Positions 1-7,927 of a stretch of DNA of 50,818 bases are shown piece by piece. The notes under the pieces were generated by a model. It was not told the origin of the DNA and ran no database searches. It saw nothing but the letters and a program-made list of their open reading frames with translations. The DNA comes from an uncultured Lachnospiraceae bacterium (GTDB lineage: Bacteria; Bacillota; Clostridia; Lachnospirales; Lachnospiraceae), in NCBI GenBank assembly GCA_947593655.1, contig CANQDS010000008.1, positions 1-50,818 on the forward strand, given 5' to 3'. The position numbers and the translations under genes were made by a program. The first letter of the stretch is position 1. Every line of letters starts with the position of its first letter.

Positions 1-68
1 AATACATAAAAATAAATTTGACACAAAAAAATAAGCCTGGCAAGCCTTTCCAGAGATTAAGGTGTTAA

Positions 69-191
69 AAACCCGTGTATCTGTCAACGAATCACGTCGG
101 ATTATATGAGAAATACGGCTGCGAGTACCGTACACAGATGAAAGATATGGACGGAGAAGATTCTAGGGTGTATGTGAAAAGAATTGAATGA
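69..191 (+). pseudogene. 3' remnant of a GNAT-family acetyltransferase
   Basis: The frame is open from base 69 to the TGA at 189-191 and ends in residues reading STNHVGLYEKYG followed by EDSRVYVKRIE. This resembles the C-terminal beta-strand and tail of GNAT N-acetyltransferases (recalled family pattern, not a search). The same frame has a TAA at 66-68 and no start codon, so what is visible is either the end of a gene broken by a frameshift or a decayed copy. The true extent to the left of the window is unknown. It lies directly before an IS30 element, which fits a remnant. Confidence 0.45.
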
Positions 192-239
192 GCATTGCAT
201 GGATTGGTAAAAATCATGTGGCTGATATCCGATGATACA

Positions 240-275
240 GAAACGCCGTAAGGGGAACGCGCCAGAAGGCGTTTC
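240..275 (+). terminator. Hairpin with T-run upstream of the transposase
   Basis: GAAACGCC (240-247) pairs with GGCGTTTC (268-275) and is followed by TTTT. It sits between the IS left end and the transposase start. A read-in terminator of this kind would stop external transcription from reaching the transposase. It also argues that translation starts downstream of it and not at the earlier ATG at 232. Confidence 0.55.
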
Positions 276-300
276 TTTTATGGAAAGGTGGCATACATAC

Positions 301-1332
301 ATGAAAAAATTTTCACACATGAAGTATAACGATAGACTGCGGCTTGATATACTTATAAGGGCAGGACATGAGCCAAAAGAGATTGCGAAGATCTTGCATA
401 AGCACGTAAGCACCATTTACAGAGAGCTAAAGCGGGGAAGATATATTCATACTAATAGCGACCTGACGGAGGAGGAGCGCTATAATCCCGATGAAGCAGA
501 CAGGAAAGCGCGTGAAAACTTAAAGGAAAAAGGGGCAGGGCTGAAAATAGGGAACGACATTAAACTAGCGAACTATCTCGAAAGCCTTGTCGCGGATGAA
601 AAGTATTCCCCGGATGCGGCGTTAGCAAAAGCGAGGGAACGCCGGGGAGAATTTTCAACTATGATATGTACAACGACATTTTATTCATATATAGATAAAG
701 GAATATTCCTGAAATTGACAAATAAAGATCTTCCAGTGAAGAAAAACAAGAAAAAGAAAAAGAGGAAGGTACGGCAATCACGTGCGAGCAGAGGGGAAAG
801 CATAGAAAACAGGCCGGACGAAATCGACAGCCGGGAAACGTTCGGGCATTGGGAAATGGATACGGTAAAGGGAAAGAAGGGAGTGACAAAATCATGTATG
901 TTAGTTTTGACGGAACGGAAGACACGGACAGAGATAATAGCGAAACTGCAGAATCAGAAAGCAGAAAGCGTTACAAGGGCACTGGACAGAATAGAAAAGA
1001 AGTGGGGAGATCTATTCTATAAAGTGTTCAAAAGTATAACAGTTGATAATGGATCGGAATTTGCAGACTATGAGGGAATGGAACGGTCATGCAGGAGAAC
1101 GGGGAAACGGACAGAAATATATTATTGCCATCCATATAGCAGCTATGAGAGGGGGAGCAACGAAAACCAGAATAAAATGATCCGGCGCCACATTCCAAAA
1201 GGAACGGACATAGACAAAAAGACAGAAGAGGATATTGAACGCGTGGAAGATTGGATGAATGACTATCCCAGACGGACATTAGACTACTGCAGTAGCCGGG
1301 AACTGTTTGAAATGGAGTTAAAGGCAATATGA
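301..1332 (+). CDS. IS30-family transposase
   Basis: DDE transposase of the IS30 family, about 343 residues, which is within the usual size. The N-terminal part has a helix-turn-helix (LIRAGHEPKEIAKILHKH, then STIYRELKRG). The catalytic core shows HWEMDTV (D187), ITVDNGSEF (D249) and ERGSNENQNK (E288), the three acidic residues expected. I chose ATG 301 because AAGGTGG at 285-291 gives a normal spacing and because the earlier ATG codons at 232 and 280 lie in or beside the upstream hairpin. The gene looks intact and so may be active. Codon use is A/T-rich compared with neighbouring chromosomal genes. Confidence 0.93.
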   Translation: MKKFSHMKYNDRLRLDILIRAGHEPKEIAKILHKHVSTIYRELKRGRYIHTNSDLTEEERYNPDEADRKARENLKEKGAGLKIGNDIKLANYLESLVADEKYSPDAALAKARERRGEFSTMICTTTFYSYIDKGIFLKLTNKDLPVKKNKKKKKRKVRQSRASRGESIENRPDEIDSRETFGHWEMDTVKGKKGVTKSCMLVLTERKTRTEIIAKLQNQKAESVTRALDRIEKKWGDLFYKVFKSITVDNGSEFADYEGMERSCRRTGKRTEIYYCHPYSSYERGSNENQNKMIRRHIPKGTDIDKKTEEDIERVEDWMNDYPRRTLDYCSSRELFEMELKAI

Positions 1333-1338
1333 TTTGTT

Positions 1339-1377
1339 CACAATGCACAAAACAAGCGTTCTTTTTTGTGCATTGTG
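1339..1377 (+). terminator. Strong 14-bp hairpin after the transposase
   Basis: CACAATGCACAAAA (1339-1352) pairs perfectly with TTTTGTGCATTGTG (1364-1377) across an 11-nt loop. It lies just after the transposase stop. The T-rich part is inside the stem, so termination could work in either direction. It may equally be a structural part of the IS right end. Confidence 0.55.
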
Positions 1378-1454
1378 TGGAAAGAGAAAAAATCAAAAAT
1401 TCTTTCGCATTTAATGTTGACATTTTCGTGGATTGGTAAAAAATATATAAGATA

Positions 1455-1483
1455 TTGACATTTGAAAGTTGTGGGCTTATATT
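1455..1483 (+). promoter_or_regulatory. Sigma-A type promoter for the secreted protein gene
   Basis: TTGACA (1455-1460), a 17-nt spacer and TATATT (1478-1483) give a near-consensus housekeeping promoter. It is followed by AGGAGG at 1509-1514 and ATG at 1523. It lies just outside the proposed right end of the IS. Confidence 0.7.
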
Positions 1484-1522
1484 ATAATAAATAATATATT
1501 ATTTAAGTAGGAGGACAATATA

Positions 1523-1960
1523 ATGAATGAGACAACTAAAAAACATTTTTCCACCAAGGTAAAATCAATGATTTTGTCAATGATACTTCTTTTGGCGATT
1601 GCAGTACAGATTGAACCTGTGTATGCAGCTAAAACAGCTACGTGGTCTTCTTCCAAAATTCCTGGTTCGGATATTACGAATGGGACGCAAAGGTCTTTAA
1701 CTTATTACACAGGGGATATATCATTTGTAGCTACAAAGTTGGGCGGCGATTGCAGTTATATTGCAGCTAAATGTAAGGGAACGGATATAGCTATTAAGAA
1801 TCATGCAGATGGTGTTTTAGTTAGTGTAGTAAATAGACCAGCTAATTTTCAAATTACACCGACAACGGATGGGAGAACAACGATGTCATTTGATATGCGT
1901 GTAGTAAGTAATGCTACAAAGTATCAAAATGTATATGGTTCTGGAACAATTGGTTATTAG
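1523..1960 (+). CDS. Small secreted protein of unknown function
   Basis: A 145-residue protein with a clear Sec signal peptide: basic N-terminus, hydrophobic core at about residues 15-30, and a likely signal peptidase site after PVYA (about residue 35). The mature part is about 110 residues, rich in Thr, Ser, Gly, Val and Asn, probably beta-rich, with two cysteines, and ends in YGSGTIGY. I do not recognise a family. It has a near-consensus promoter and an AGGAGG site, so strong expression is likely. It sits 112 bp upstream of an ABC-transporter operon in the same direction; exported peptide plus dedicated transporter/immunity is a possible but unproven reading. Its base composition is much more AT-rich than the later genes. 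Confidence 0.8.
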   Translation: MNETTKKHFSTKVKSMILSMILLLAIAVQIEPVYAAKTATWSSSKIPGSDITNGTQRSLTYYTGDISFVATKLGGDCSYIAAKCKGTDIAIKNHADGVLVSVVNRPANFQITPTTDGRTTMSFDMRVVSNATKYQNVYGSGTIGY

Positions 1961-2072
1961 TAAAAGTTTATAATTTGAAATGGGGAAATTTACTGGTTTA
2001 TAGCATTCCTATTTTTACATTAGCCGTTTGCTGCAGATAAAAGTGAAAAATTGCTGAGGTCAGGAGACCGTT

Positions 2073-3314
2073 ATGAATAAGAAAAGAAAAAGCATCATTT
2101 GTTTTGCTGCCGTAATGGCTGCCGCTGCTGTTTTGGGAGGGATTTTCTGGTATGGAAACCGGCGGCCTTCTGAGGCAAAGAAAGCAGACTGGGCAAATAT
2201 CCAAAAAACTTATCCGAAAGAGGTGCAAGAGGCCAAAAACGGGAAATATCCGAATCTGAATGTCATAGAAATGAATCCGGATTTCAGCGGCATAGAAGAC
2301 CTTTACCAGATCGATCTGGAAGCAAATTGGGATTATAAAGAAAATACCCCCAAAGAGAATCTGCAGCAGTTAAAAAACATTATTCATGATTTTTATGGAG
2401 ACTCCTTTGAACTGCCGCCGATACAGGTGACTTATTTTCTTTCTGAGGACAATTATGAAGAAGTTTCAATGGATGAATTTGAACAGATGATCTCGAAGGA
2501 AACAGAGAAAATATTACCGTATTTTCTGCTGTTCGGCGATGGCAGGACCGAAGGGAAAAAGGGTTTTTTGCAGCTTGATTCGAGCATGACGTCTCTTTGG
2601 TTTTCCAAAGGAGAAATTCCGGAAACATTTCCGATGTATTCGTATGACATAAAAAAAGTTTATAACCTTGCCGTAAACAGGGACGGTCTGGAGGATAAAA
2701 TACAGCTTCAGGACGGATAGATCACGATTGCGGAAGCGGCTGCCTTTATTGAAAATTATTTAAATAATGAATTGCCGTATGAAAAAAATCCGGATTTTGT
2801 GTATCAGGTGGCGGAAGTACGGGTGCTGGATGTGGAAGGTCAGGATGCGCTTGGCTTCTGCGTCAGGAAAACATACCGGAATATTCCGTTTGATTATGTG
2901 GACGGTTCGACGGATAACGAATTTACCAGTCCGTATTGGGATGACAGAGGCGAGCTGTGCATGATAAAAACGAATGAAATTGATAATATCTGCGGACTTG
3001 GGGGAGATACGTTTTCAATCATTGAAGCGCCGGAGCCGATCAGTCAGGCGGTTTCGCTGGAAGACGCGCTTCATGCTGTATCGGATGAGATCGGCAGAAA
3101 TTCCGTATACGATATCTATGGTGTGGAACTGGTATATCAATTTATACAGGAAGAACCTAAGGAGGAGGCGGCGGATGCGCCTGCGCGTTATAACGGGCGG
3201 CTGAAGTGGAAAATCATTGGGAAAAACCAAAATGATGATAAAGATACCCTGTTTTATGTGGATTTGGAAACCGGAGCAGTAGCCAGCAGATTCAAGCCGG
3301 AGTATGGAGAATAA
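2073..3314 (+). pseudogene. Membrane-anchored protein interrupted by an in-frame TAG
   Basis: One continuous frame of 413 codons with a single TAG at codon 216 (2718-2720). The first 215 residues start with a basic N-terminus and one hydrophobic segment (about residues 7-27), then a soluble Asp/Glu-rich domain. After the TAG the same frame stays open for 198 codons to the TAA at 3312-3314, continuing ITIAEAAAFIENYLNNELPY, and the reading frame is undamaged. The stop replaces what would plausibly be Gln (CAG to TAG). The permease gene follows after 2 bp, so this is the first gene of an ABC operon. No family recognised; an extracytoplasmic accessory or sensor subunit is a guess. It could be inactivated, read through, or produced as a 215-residue short form. 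Confidence 0.7.
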
Positions 3315-3316
3315 GC

Positions 3317-4213
3317 ATGGAAAATCGAAGGAAATCAGGACGGTCGATCGGGATCAATGTAAAAAGGATGTGTGCGGCTCCGGCTTTTTTCATTGCGGCG
3401 GCAGCAGTGTTTTTCATACTTTTGAGCGGATATGTCTATATTGACAGCTCCAATGGAAAAGCCTACAGTATTTTTACGCTCCTGTTTACGCAGGAGAGGC
3501 GGCTTTTCATAGAAAAGGCAGGTCTTGTATCGCACGACATTGCATTAAGCGAAAGCAGGGGTTCGCTATGGATGTTTGCGCCGATTGTTGCAGGACTTCC
3601 CTTTGTTGCTGTGCTTTGTTCCGGCAACGCGCATCACAGTACCCGATTTGAAATTTACCGGACGGGAAAAAACCGGTATCTGCTCGGCAGGTTATGCTCC
3701 GCAATGCTGGCCGGAGGCTTGCTGATGACACTGGGGCAGATATTGTATATCATCGTTGTTTATGCCGTAATGGGACTCCCAAGTCTGGACAGCAGTTATA
3801 TGGCGGCGGCTTATCAAAATGGCGCATGGAGCGGAAGCGTCTGTAAAACGTTCGGACTGGCGGGAATGTTATTTCTTAAACTGCTGTCTTCTTTTTTGTA
3901 TGGATGGATCTCGTCTTATTTTGCAGTGCTGTTTTCGGTTTTTATCCGAAACAAGTATTTGATCATCAGCATCCCTTTTATGATGAATTATATTTTGAAC
4001 GGTTTACTCCAAAGCCAGATCAGCAAAGGGATGGCTCCTTTATTTCGCTCTAAGGTTTTTCAGGCGGTTGTTTTTTCTCAAAATATGCAGTCCGTCTTTT
4101 TGATGGAGGGAAAAGAAGCGGCGGCGGTTCTGCTGGTCAATCTTTGTCTGGCGGCGGGACTTTTCTTGGTGCATCGTATTGCTTTGGAAAGAAGGTGTGA
4201 TTGTGGAGAATAA
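3317..4213 (+). CDS. ABC-2 type membrane permease
   Basis: A 298-residue integral membrane protein with about six hydrophobic segments: residues near 20-40, 90-105, 130-155, 185-215, 220-235 and 265-290. There is a large extracytoplasmic loop after the first segment. It starts 2 bp after the preceding gene with GGAG upstream, and overlaps the next gene by 11 bp. No strong sequence motif exists for this family, so the assignment rests on topology and the operon partner ATPase. It probably forms a heterodimer with the next permease. Substrate unknown; a peptide or lantibiotic-type immunity transporter is possible. Confidence 0.72.
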   Translation: MENRRKSGRSIGINVKRMCAAPAFFIAAAAVFFILLSGYVYIDSSNGKAYSIFTLLFTQERRLFIEKAGLVSHDIALSESRGSLWMFAPIVAGLPFVAVLCSGNAHHSTRFEIYRTGKNRYLLGRLCSAMLAGGLLMTLGQILYIIVVYAVMGLPSLDSSYMAAAYQNGAWSGSVCKTFGLAGMLFLKLLSSFLYGWISSYFAVLFSVFIRNKYLIISIPFMMNYILNGLLQSQISKGMAPLFRSKVFQAVVFSQNMQSVFLMEGKEAAAVLLVNLCLAAGLFLVHRIALERRCDCGE

Positions 4214-5087
4214 CCGGAGTGCGTTCTCGTTGAAAAAATGCTTTCATATCGCCAAAGGCGAATATGTAAAATGGATCTGCAATCCGAAACTGACGTTGTT
4301 TGCCATTATGTTTCTTTATATTTATGATGCAATGATTACCAAGATGGTTCAGGCGGCAAATGACCTGAATACAGAATTGATGGTGTTAGAACCGTTTATC
4401 GCAATTTGCAATTCTTCCCTGCTGCTGTTGGTGCTGCCGTCTGTTTATATCGGATTGATGGGGGATTTTCCGCGGTTAGACGGAAATTCCATGTTTTATC
4501 TCCAGCGCTGCGGAAAGCAGAATTGGATGATCGGGCAGCTTTTGTTTTCTGTGTTCGCCTCTTTTACGTATCTGTTTTTGGTTTTTCTGGCCTCCGCAGG
4601 GAGCATTTTCTTTCGGTGTACCTATGAAAACCGATGGAGCGATGTCACGACAAAATATGTAAAATATTTTCCGGAGCAGTCGGAAAGTATGGTAGCGAAG
4701 CTGATCGACGGCAGGCTGTATAATAACCTGAAACCGGTTAGCGCATGTCTGCTGTCTTTTGCGCTGATGCTGCTTTTTCTCGTCCTTATCTCTATGATGC
4801 TGATGAGCGGATTTGTAATCGGAAAGCATGCGGCGGGAATCGCCGTTACCGCAGCACTTGTGTGCATAGGGACGGCGATCGTTCAGTTTCGCAGCAGTTT
4901 TTACTGGCTGTTTCCGACGGCGCATGTTCTTTTGTGGACTCATTTTGATGAAATTTACAAATATCAGGTTTTTCCGATCGCCTGTTCGTTCCTATGTCTG
5001 CTGGTGCTGATCGTGCTTTTTTACCTGATCAGTTTCTTGCGGATCGATCGGTACGATTTTTCTAAAATTGCGGATATGGAGGATTAG
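4203..5087 (+). CDS. Second ABC-2 type membrane permease
   Basis: A 294-residue polytopic membrane protein with hydrophobic segments around residues 33-50, 65-85, 110-135, 185-215, 220-240 and 255-280. The start is taken as GTG 4203 because GGAAAGAAGG at 4186-4195 gives 7-nt spacing; a longer form from 4179 lacks a good site. It overlaps the upstream permease by 11 bp, which suggests translational coupling. It ends in a natural TAG, so TAG is an ordinary stop in this organism. Likely the partner subunit of the previous permease, energised by the following ATPase. Confidence 0.72.
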   Translation: MENNRSAFSLKKCFHIAKGEYVKWICNPKLTLFAIMFLYIYDAMITKMVQAANDLNTELMVLEPFIAICNSSLLLLVLPSVYIGLMGDFPRLDGNSMFYLQRCGKQNWMIGQLLFSVFASFTYLFLVFLASAGSIFFRCTYENRWSDVTTKYVKYFPEQSESMVAKLIDGRLYNNLKPVSACLLSFALMLLFLVLISMMLMSGFVIGKHAAGIAVTAALVCIGTAIVQFRSSFYWLFPTAHVLLWTHFDEIYKYQVFPIACSFLCLLVLIVLFYLISFLRIDRYDFSKIADMED

Positions 5088-5184
5088 CGGTATGGACAGC
5101 GCATATGGCGGGCGTTGGCTATGCACAGATGACCGAAATGAAAAATATTCCAAAGAAGACAGGCAGGAGGGGGGGAAGATAAAG

Positions 5185-5838
5185 ATGCCGGAACGTCTGC
5201 GGGCAGAAATCAGCATTCAGGATGTGAATCTTGTAATTGAAAAAACAACTATTTTAAGCGGAATTTCCATGGAAATGGAAAAGGGGAAAATTTATGGACT
5301 GATCGGAAGGAACGGTTCCGGAAAAACAATGCTTATGAAATGCATTTGCGGTTTTGTCCGACCGACCGGCGGAGAGATCCGCGTACAGGGAAAGCTTGTC
5401 GGTACCGAGGTGGATTTTCCGGAAAATATCGGGATCATTATTGAAAATCCGGGTTTTATTCCGTATTACAGTGGAATGAACAATCTAAAAATGCTTGCGG
5501 AACTGAACCGCAGGATCACAAAGGAACAGATTGCAGATACCATGCGGCTGGTCGGTCTGGATCCGGAGCTCAAGCGTCATGTCGGCAAGTATTCTCTCGG
5601 AATGAGGCAGCGGCTGGGAATTGCATAGGCGATCATGGAAGATCCGGACATTCTGGTTCTGGATGAACCGATGAACGGATTGGACAAAGAGGGAGTCGCG
5701 GATATCAGAAAGATTTTTCTGCAGTTAAAGGAGCAGAAAAAGACAATGCTGATCGCAAGCCATAATGCGGATGATATCGAGATATTGTGCGATCATGTAT
5801 GGGAAATGGAAAAGGGTACTGCGGTCAATCTCAAATAG
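5185..5838 (+). pseudogene. ABC transporter ATPase split by an in-frame TAG
   Basis: A 217-codon ABC ATPase frame. Walker A is GRNGSGKT (residues 41-48), the signature region is YSLGMRQRLGIA, Walker B is ILVLDEP and the H-loop is IASHNAD. TAG at 5626-5628 is codon 148, exactly where the family has Gln or a similar residue between signature and Walker B (RLGIA-x-AIMEDP). An ATG at 5635 in the same frame follows the stop by 6 nt, so reinitiation could give a separate Walker B half. The start ATG 5185 is supported by AGGAGGGGGG at 5165-5174. Downstream coding is undamaged, so the mutation is recent or tolerated. Best called an amber-interrupted ATPase. Confidence 0.82.
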
Positions 5839-5875
5839 CCGGGGTTTTTAGCTGGGGGTTTGTTTTTTTCGTTAG

Positions 5876-5904
5876 TTGCGGCATCTGTCAAGATGTGCTA
5901 TACT
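5876..5904 (+). promoter_or_regulatory. Sigma-A type promoter
   Basis: TTGCGG (5876-5881), a 17-nt spacer and TATACT (5899-5904), about 65 bp before the ATG at 5971. It marks the start of a new transcription unit after the ABC operon. Confidence 0.6.
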
Positions 5905-5970
5905 GAATCTGTTCTGCGGCAGGGTGATTTCCCGGCGCAGGGCAGAATACCATGCGAAAAGGAGAGAAAA

Positions 5971-6678
5971 ATGGATCAGAATCAGGAAAACCCATACACA
6001 CCGGGACAGGAACCTGCCGGCCCGGCCCCGTATCAGGCGCCGGAACAGGAGAACGGCGGTCCGGCAACGTATCAGGCGCCGGAACAGGAGAACGGCGGTC
6101 CGGCAACGTATCAGGCGCCGGAGCAGGAGCCGGCCGGTCCGGCAGCATATCAGGCGCCGCAGCAGGAGTCTGCCGGCCAGGCGTACTATCAGGCGCCGCA
6201 GCAGGAATCTGCCGGTTCGGTATCCCTGCAGAAACCGGATGCACAGCAGAGCAGCCAGTCGGCCGGGCAGACGCAGTACCAGACGATCGGACAGTCTTAT
6301 CAGACGCCGTACCAGACGCCGTATTCGTCGATGAATACATTTCCGGTCGAGGACAACAGTCCGGGCGGACTTGCGGTCGCGTCTCTGGTAACCGGAATTT
6401 TATCCATCCTGTGCTGCTGCATCGGAGTTGGAGCGCTGTTCGGGATCGCGGCGATCATCCTCGGATGCGTTTCCCTTTCCCAGAGAAAAGGAAAAGGACT
6501 TGCGATCGCCGGCATCATAACCGGAGCATTCGGCCTGATATTCAGCATTGGCATGATCATTTATTATGTGGCTATTTACCGGGTAATACAGTCGGATCCG
6601 ACGTACAATCAGATGTTCTGGGAAGAATTTTATGACAATTACGACGGCTATTATAATTTTAAGATGAAACTGTTTTAA
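5971..6678 (+). CDS. DUF4190-like membrane protein with Pro/Gln-rich repeats
   Basis: A 235-residue protein. Residues 1-125 are a low-complexity cytosolic or surface arm rich in Pro, Gln, Glu and Tyr, with five tandem 13-residue repeats (type YQAPEQENGGPAT). Residues about 130-205 hold two hydrophobic helices separated by a short basic loop (SLSQRKGKG), the pattern of DUF4190-type proteins that start with GGLAVASLVTGILS. ATG 5971 is preferred over the earlier in-frame ATG at 5860 because AAGGAGAG precedes it and a promoter lies between them. Function unknown; such proteins are common in Clostridia. The next gene follows after 15 bp. Confidence 0.8.
   Translation: MDQNQENPYTPGQEPAGPAPYQAPEQENGGPATYQAPEQENGGPATYQAPEQEPAGPAAYQAPQQESAGQAYYQAPQQESAGSVSLQKPDAQQSSQSAGQTQYQTIGQSYQTPYQTPYSSMNTFPVEDNSPGGLAVASLVTGILSILCCCIGVGALFGIAAIILGCVSLSQRKGKGLAIAGIITGAFGLIFSIGMIIYYVAIYRVIQSDPTYNQMFWEEFYDNYDGYYNFKMKLF
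6022..6216 (+). repeat. Five 39-bp in-frame tandem repeats
   Basis: Units at 6022-6060, 6061-6099, 6100-6138, 6139-6177 and 6178-6216 each encode 13 residues of the form PAxYQAPxQExxG. The first two units are almost identical in DNA, which points to recent slippage or unequal exchange. Copy number is likely to vary between strains. Confidence 0.85.
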
Positions 6679-6693
6679 GCAGGAGAAAAGACA

Positions 6694-7767
6694 ATGCTGC
6701 GACCTACGATCGGACTGGATTGGGATGACGTCACCGCGCCGTTTAACAGTCTGGCCATTGCGATGGCAAATGAAAAGTACGGCATCACGCCGCCGCTTTC
6801 GATGGAAGAGATCGAAAGCTGGGAGAATACCGGAAGAGCCGGTGTGATCAAGGAATTTTATCATGATGAGGAACTGTACCGACGGCAGAAGGTTTCGCAG
6901 AAGACGCGCCGGGAAGTGCGCCGCCTGATGGAAATTGCCGATGTGTATATCATAACGGCGGCGTATCCAAAATTTATGGGGATCCGTGCGCAGCAGATCG
7001 TGGAAGCGTTTCCGGAACTGCCGCACGAGAACATTATTCTGGGGAACGCCAAGAATCTGGTGCATTTTGATATCATTCTGGACGACGCCATCCACAATGT
7101 ACTGGAATCGCCGGCCGCCTACCCGGTGCTGATGCGCAAGCCCTGGAACCGCAAGATGACCGGGCTGCTTTCCGTCAATGACATGACGGAATTTGTTTCC
7201 CTGGTGAAACAGATCATCCGCGCTTCCCAGTCGAAGAGCGGGGCAATCACGGTTCCTTCCGTGCTCGCGCTGGTCGGTCCGTCCGGTTCCGGGAAAACGG
7301 AGATCGCGAAGGAACTGTGCAGCGATTCCCGTTTTGCCAGTCCGCTGACGTACTGCACGAAGAAAAGCGACAAGCATATTTATCTGACCGATGAGGAATT
7401 TGAACGGCAGCAGTTTTTCGAGAAAACGATGTATGCCGGCGTGCGCTACGGCACGAAAAAGGAAGAGATCGAAGCGGTTTTAAAGGAAGGACGCTTCGCC
7501 GTTATGCCGCTCGATATGTGCGGGGCGATCGCCATGAAGCGCCACTTCCCGACTGCGATCATTTATGTTTCAAAGGATAAGGAAATATTGATCCGCAGCA
7601 TTGTAGAGGAAGATATTTTTTCCGCGGAAGAGAAAACGCTCCGGATCCTTTCCATCGATGCGGAGAAGCGGAACCGGAAGATCTGCGATTATGTGGTCGA
7701 TAACCGGACCGGAAGCGGAACGGCGCAGATCCGCAGACTGATTTCCTGCCGTTCCGAAACAGCCTGA
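6694..7767 (+). CDS. Fusion of HAD-type 5'(3')-nucleotidase and guanylate-kinase-like P-loop domain
   Basis: A 357-residue two-domain protein. Residues 1-180 look like a HAD-superfamily nucleotidase of the NT5C type: GLDWDDV with D9 and D11 as the nucleophile/acid pair, YIITAA as motif II and FDIILDDA as motif IV. Residues about 185-350 contain a P-loop GPSGSGKT (195-202) and the layout of a guanylate-kinase-like domain (YCTKK, later DNRTGSG). A nucleoside phosphate phosphatase joined to a nucleotide kinase suggests control of a nucleotide pool, but the substrate is not shown. AGGAGAAAAG precedes the ATG. A good terminator follows. Confidence 0.72.
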   Translation: MLRPTIGLDWDDVTAPFNSLAIAMANEKYGITPPLSMEEIESWENTGRAGVIKEFYHDEELYRRQKVSQKTRREVRRLMEIADVYIITAAYPKFMGIRAQQIVEAFPELPHENIILGNAKNLVHFDIILDDAIHNVLESPAAYPVLMRKPWNRKMTGLLSVNDMTEFVSLVKQIIRASQSKSGAITVPSVLALVGPSGSGKTEIAKELCSDSRFASPLTYCTKKSDKHIYLTDEEFERQQFFEKTMYAGVRYGTKKEEIEAVLKEGRFAVMPLDMCGAIAMKRHFPTAIIYVSKDKEILIRSIVEEDIFSAEEKTLRILSIDAEKRNRKICDYVVDNRTGSGTAQIRRLISCRSETA

Positions 7768-7821
7768 CAAATGTATCGTAAGCGTAGCTGCCTTTTGTGC
7801 AATTCCGCTGGACGCAAAGAG

Positions 7822-7861
7822 CCTGTTATAAGAATAATTTATAACAGGTTCTTATTCTTTT
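7822..7861 (+). terminator. Rho-independent terminator
   Basis: CCTGTTATA (7822-7830) pairs with TATAACAGG (7840-7848), 9-nt loop, followed by the T-rich stretch TTCTTATTCTTTT. It ends the nucleotidase-kinase transcript before metY. Confidence 0.85.
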
Positions 7862-7927
7862 CAAATTGCAAAGGGCAGGAGAAAGTTGTATGATGCTAAC
7901 AAAACAGTAGAAAAGGAGATTATGATC

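Larger units (their letters stand above)
214..1428 (+). mobile_element. IS30-family insertion sequence (boundaries approximate)
   Basis: The element contains one IS30-type transposase gene. A perfect 14-bp direct repeat, TGGATTGGTAAAAA, lies at 200-213 and 1429-1442, and the given limits are the bases between these copies. The repeat could be a long target-site duplication. I could not find matching terminal inverted repeats just inside it, so the exact ends are uncertain. The segment is AT-rich compared with the rest of the window. Confidence 0.6.

Noticed and set aside
2721-3314. Separate gene starting after the TAG at 2718
   Set aside because: No ribosome site or near ATG in frame; the sequence continues the upstream protein in the same frame.
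5860-5970. N-terminal extension of the DUF4190-like protein
   Set aside because: It covers the promoter at 5876-5904 and lacks a ribosome site; ATG 5971 has AAGGAGAG.
7862-7927. SAM riboswitch before metY
   Set aside because: The leader is too short and lacks the needed stems.
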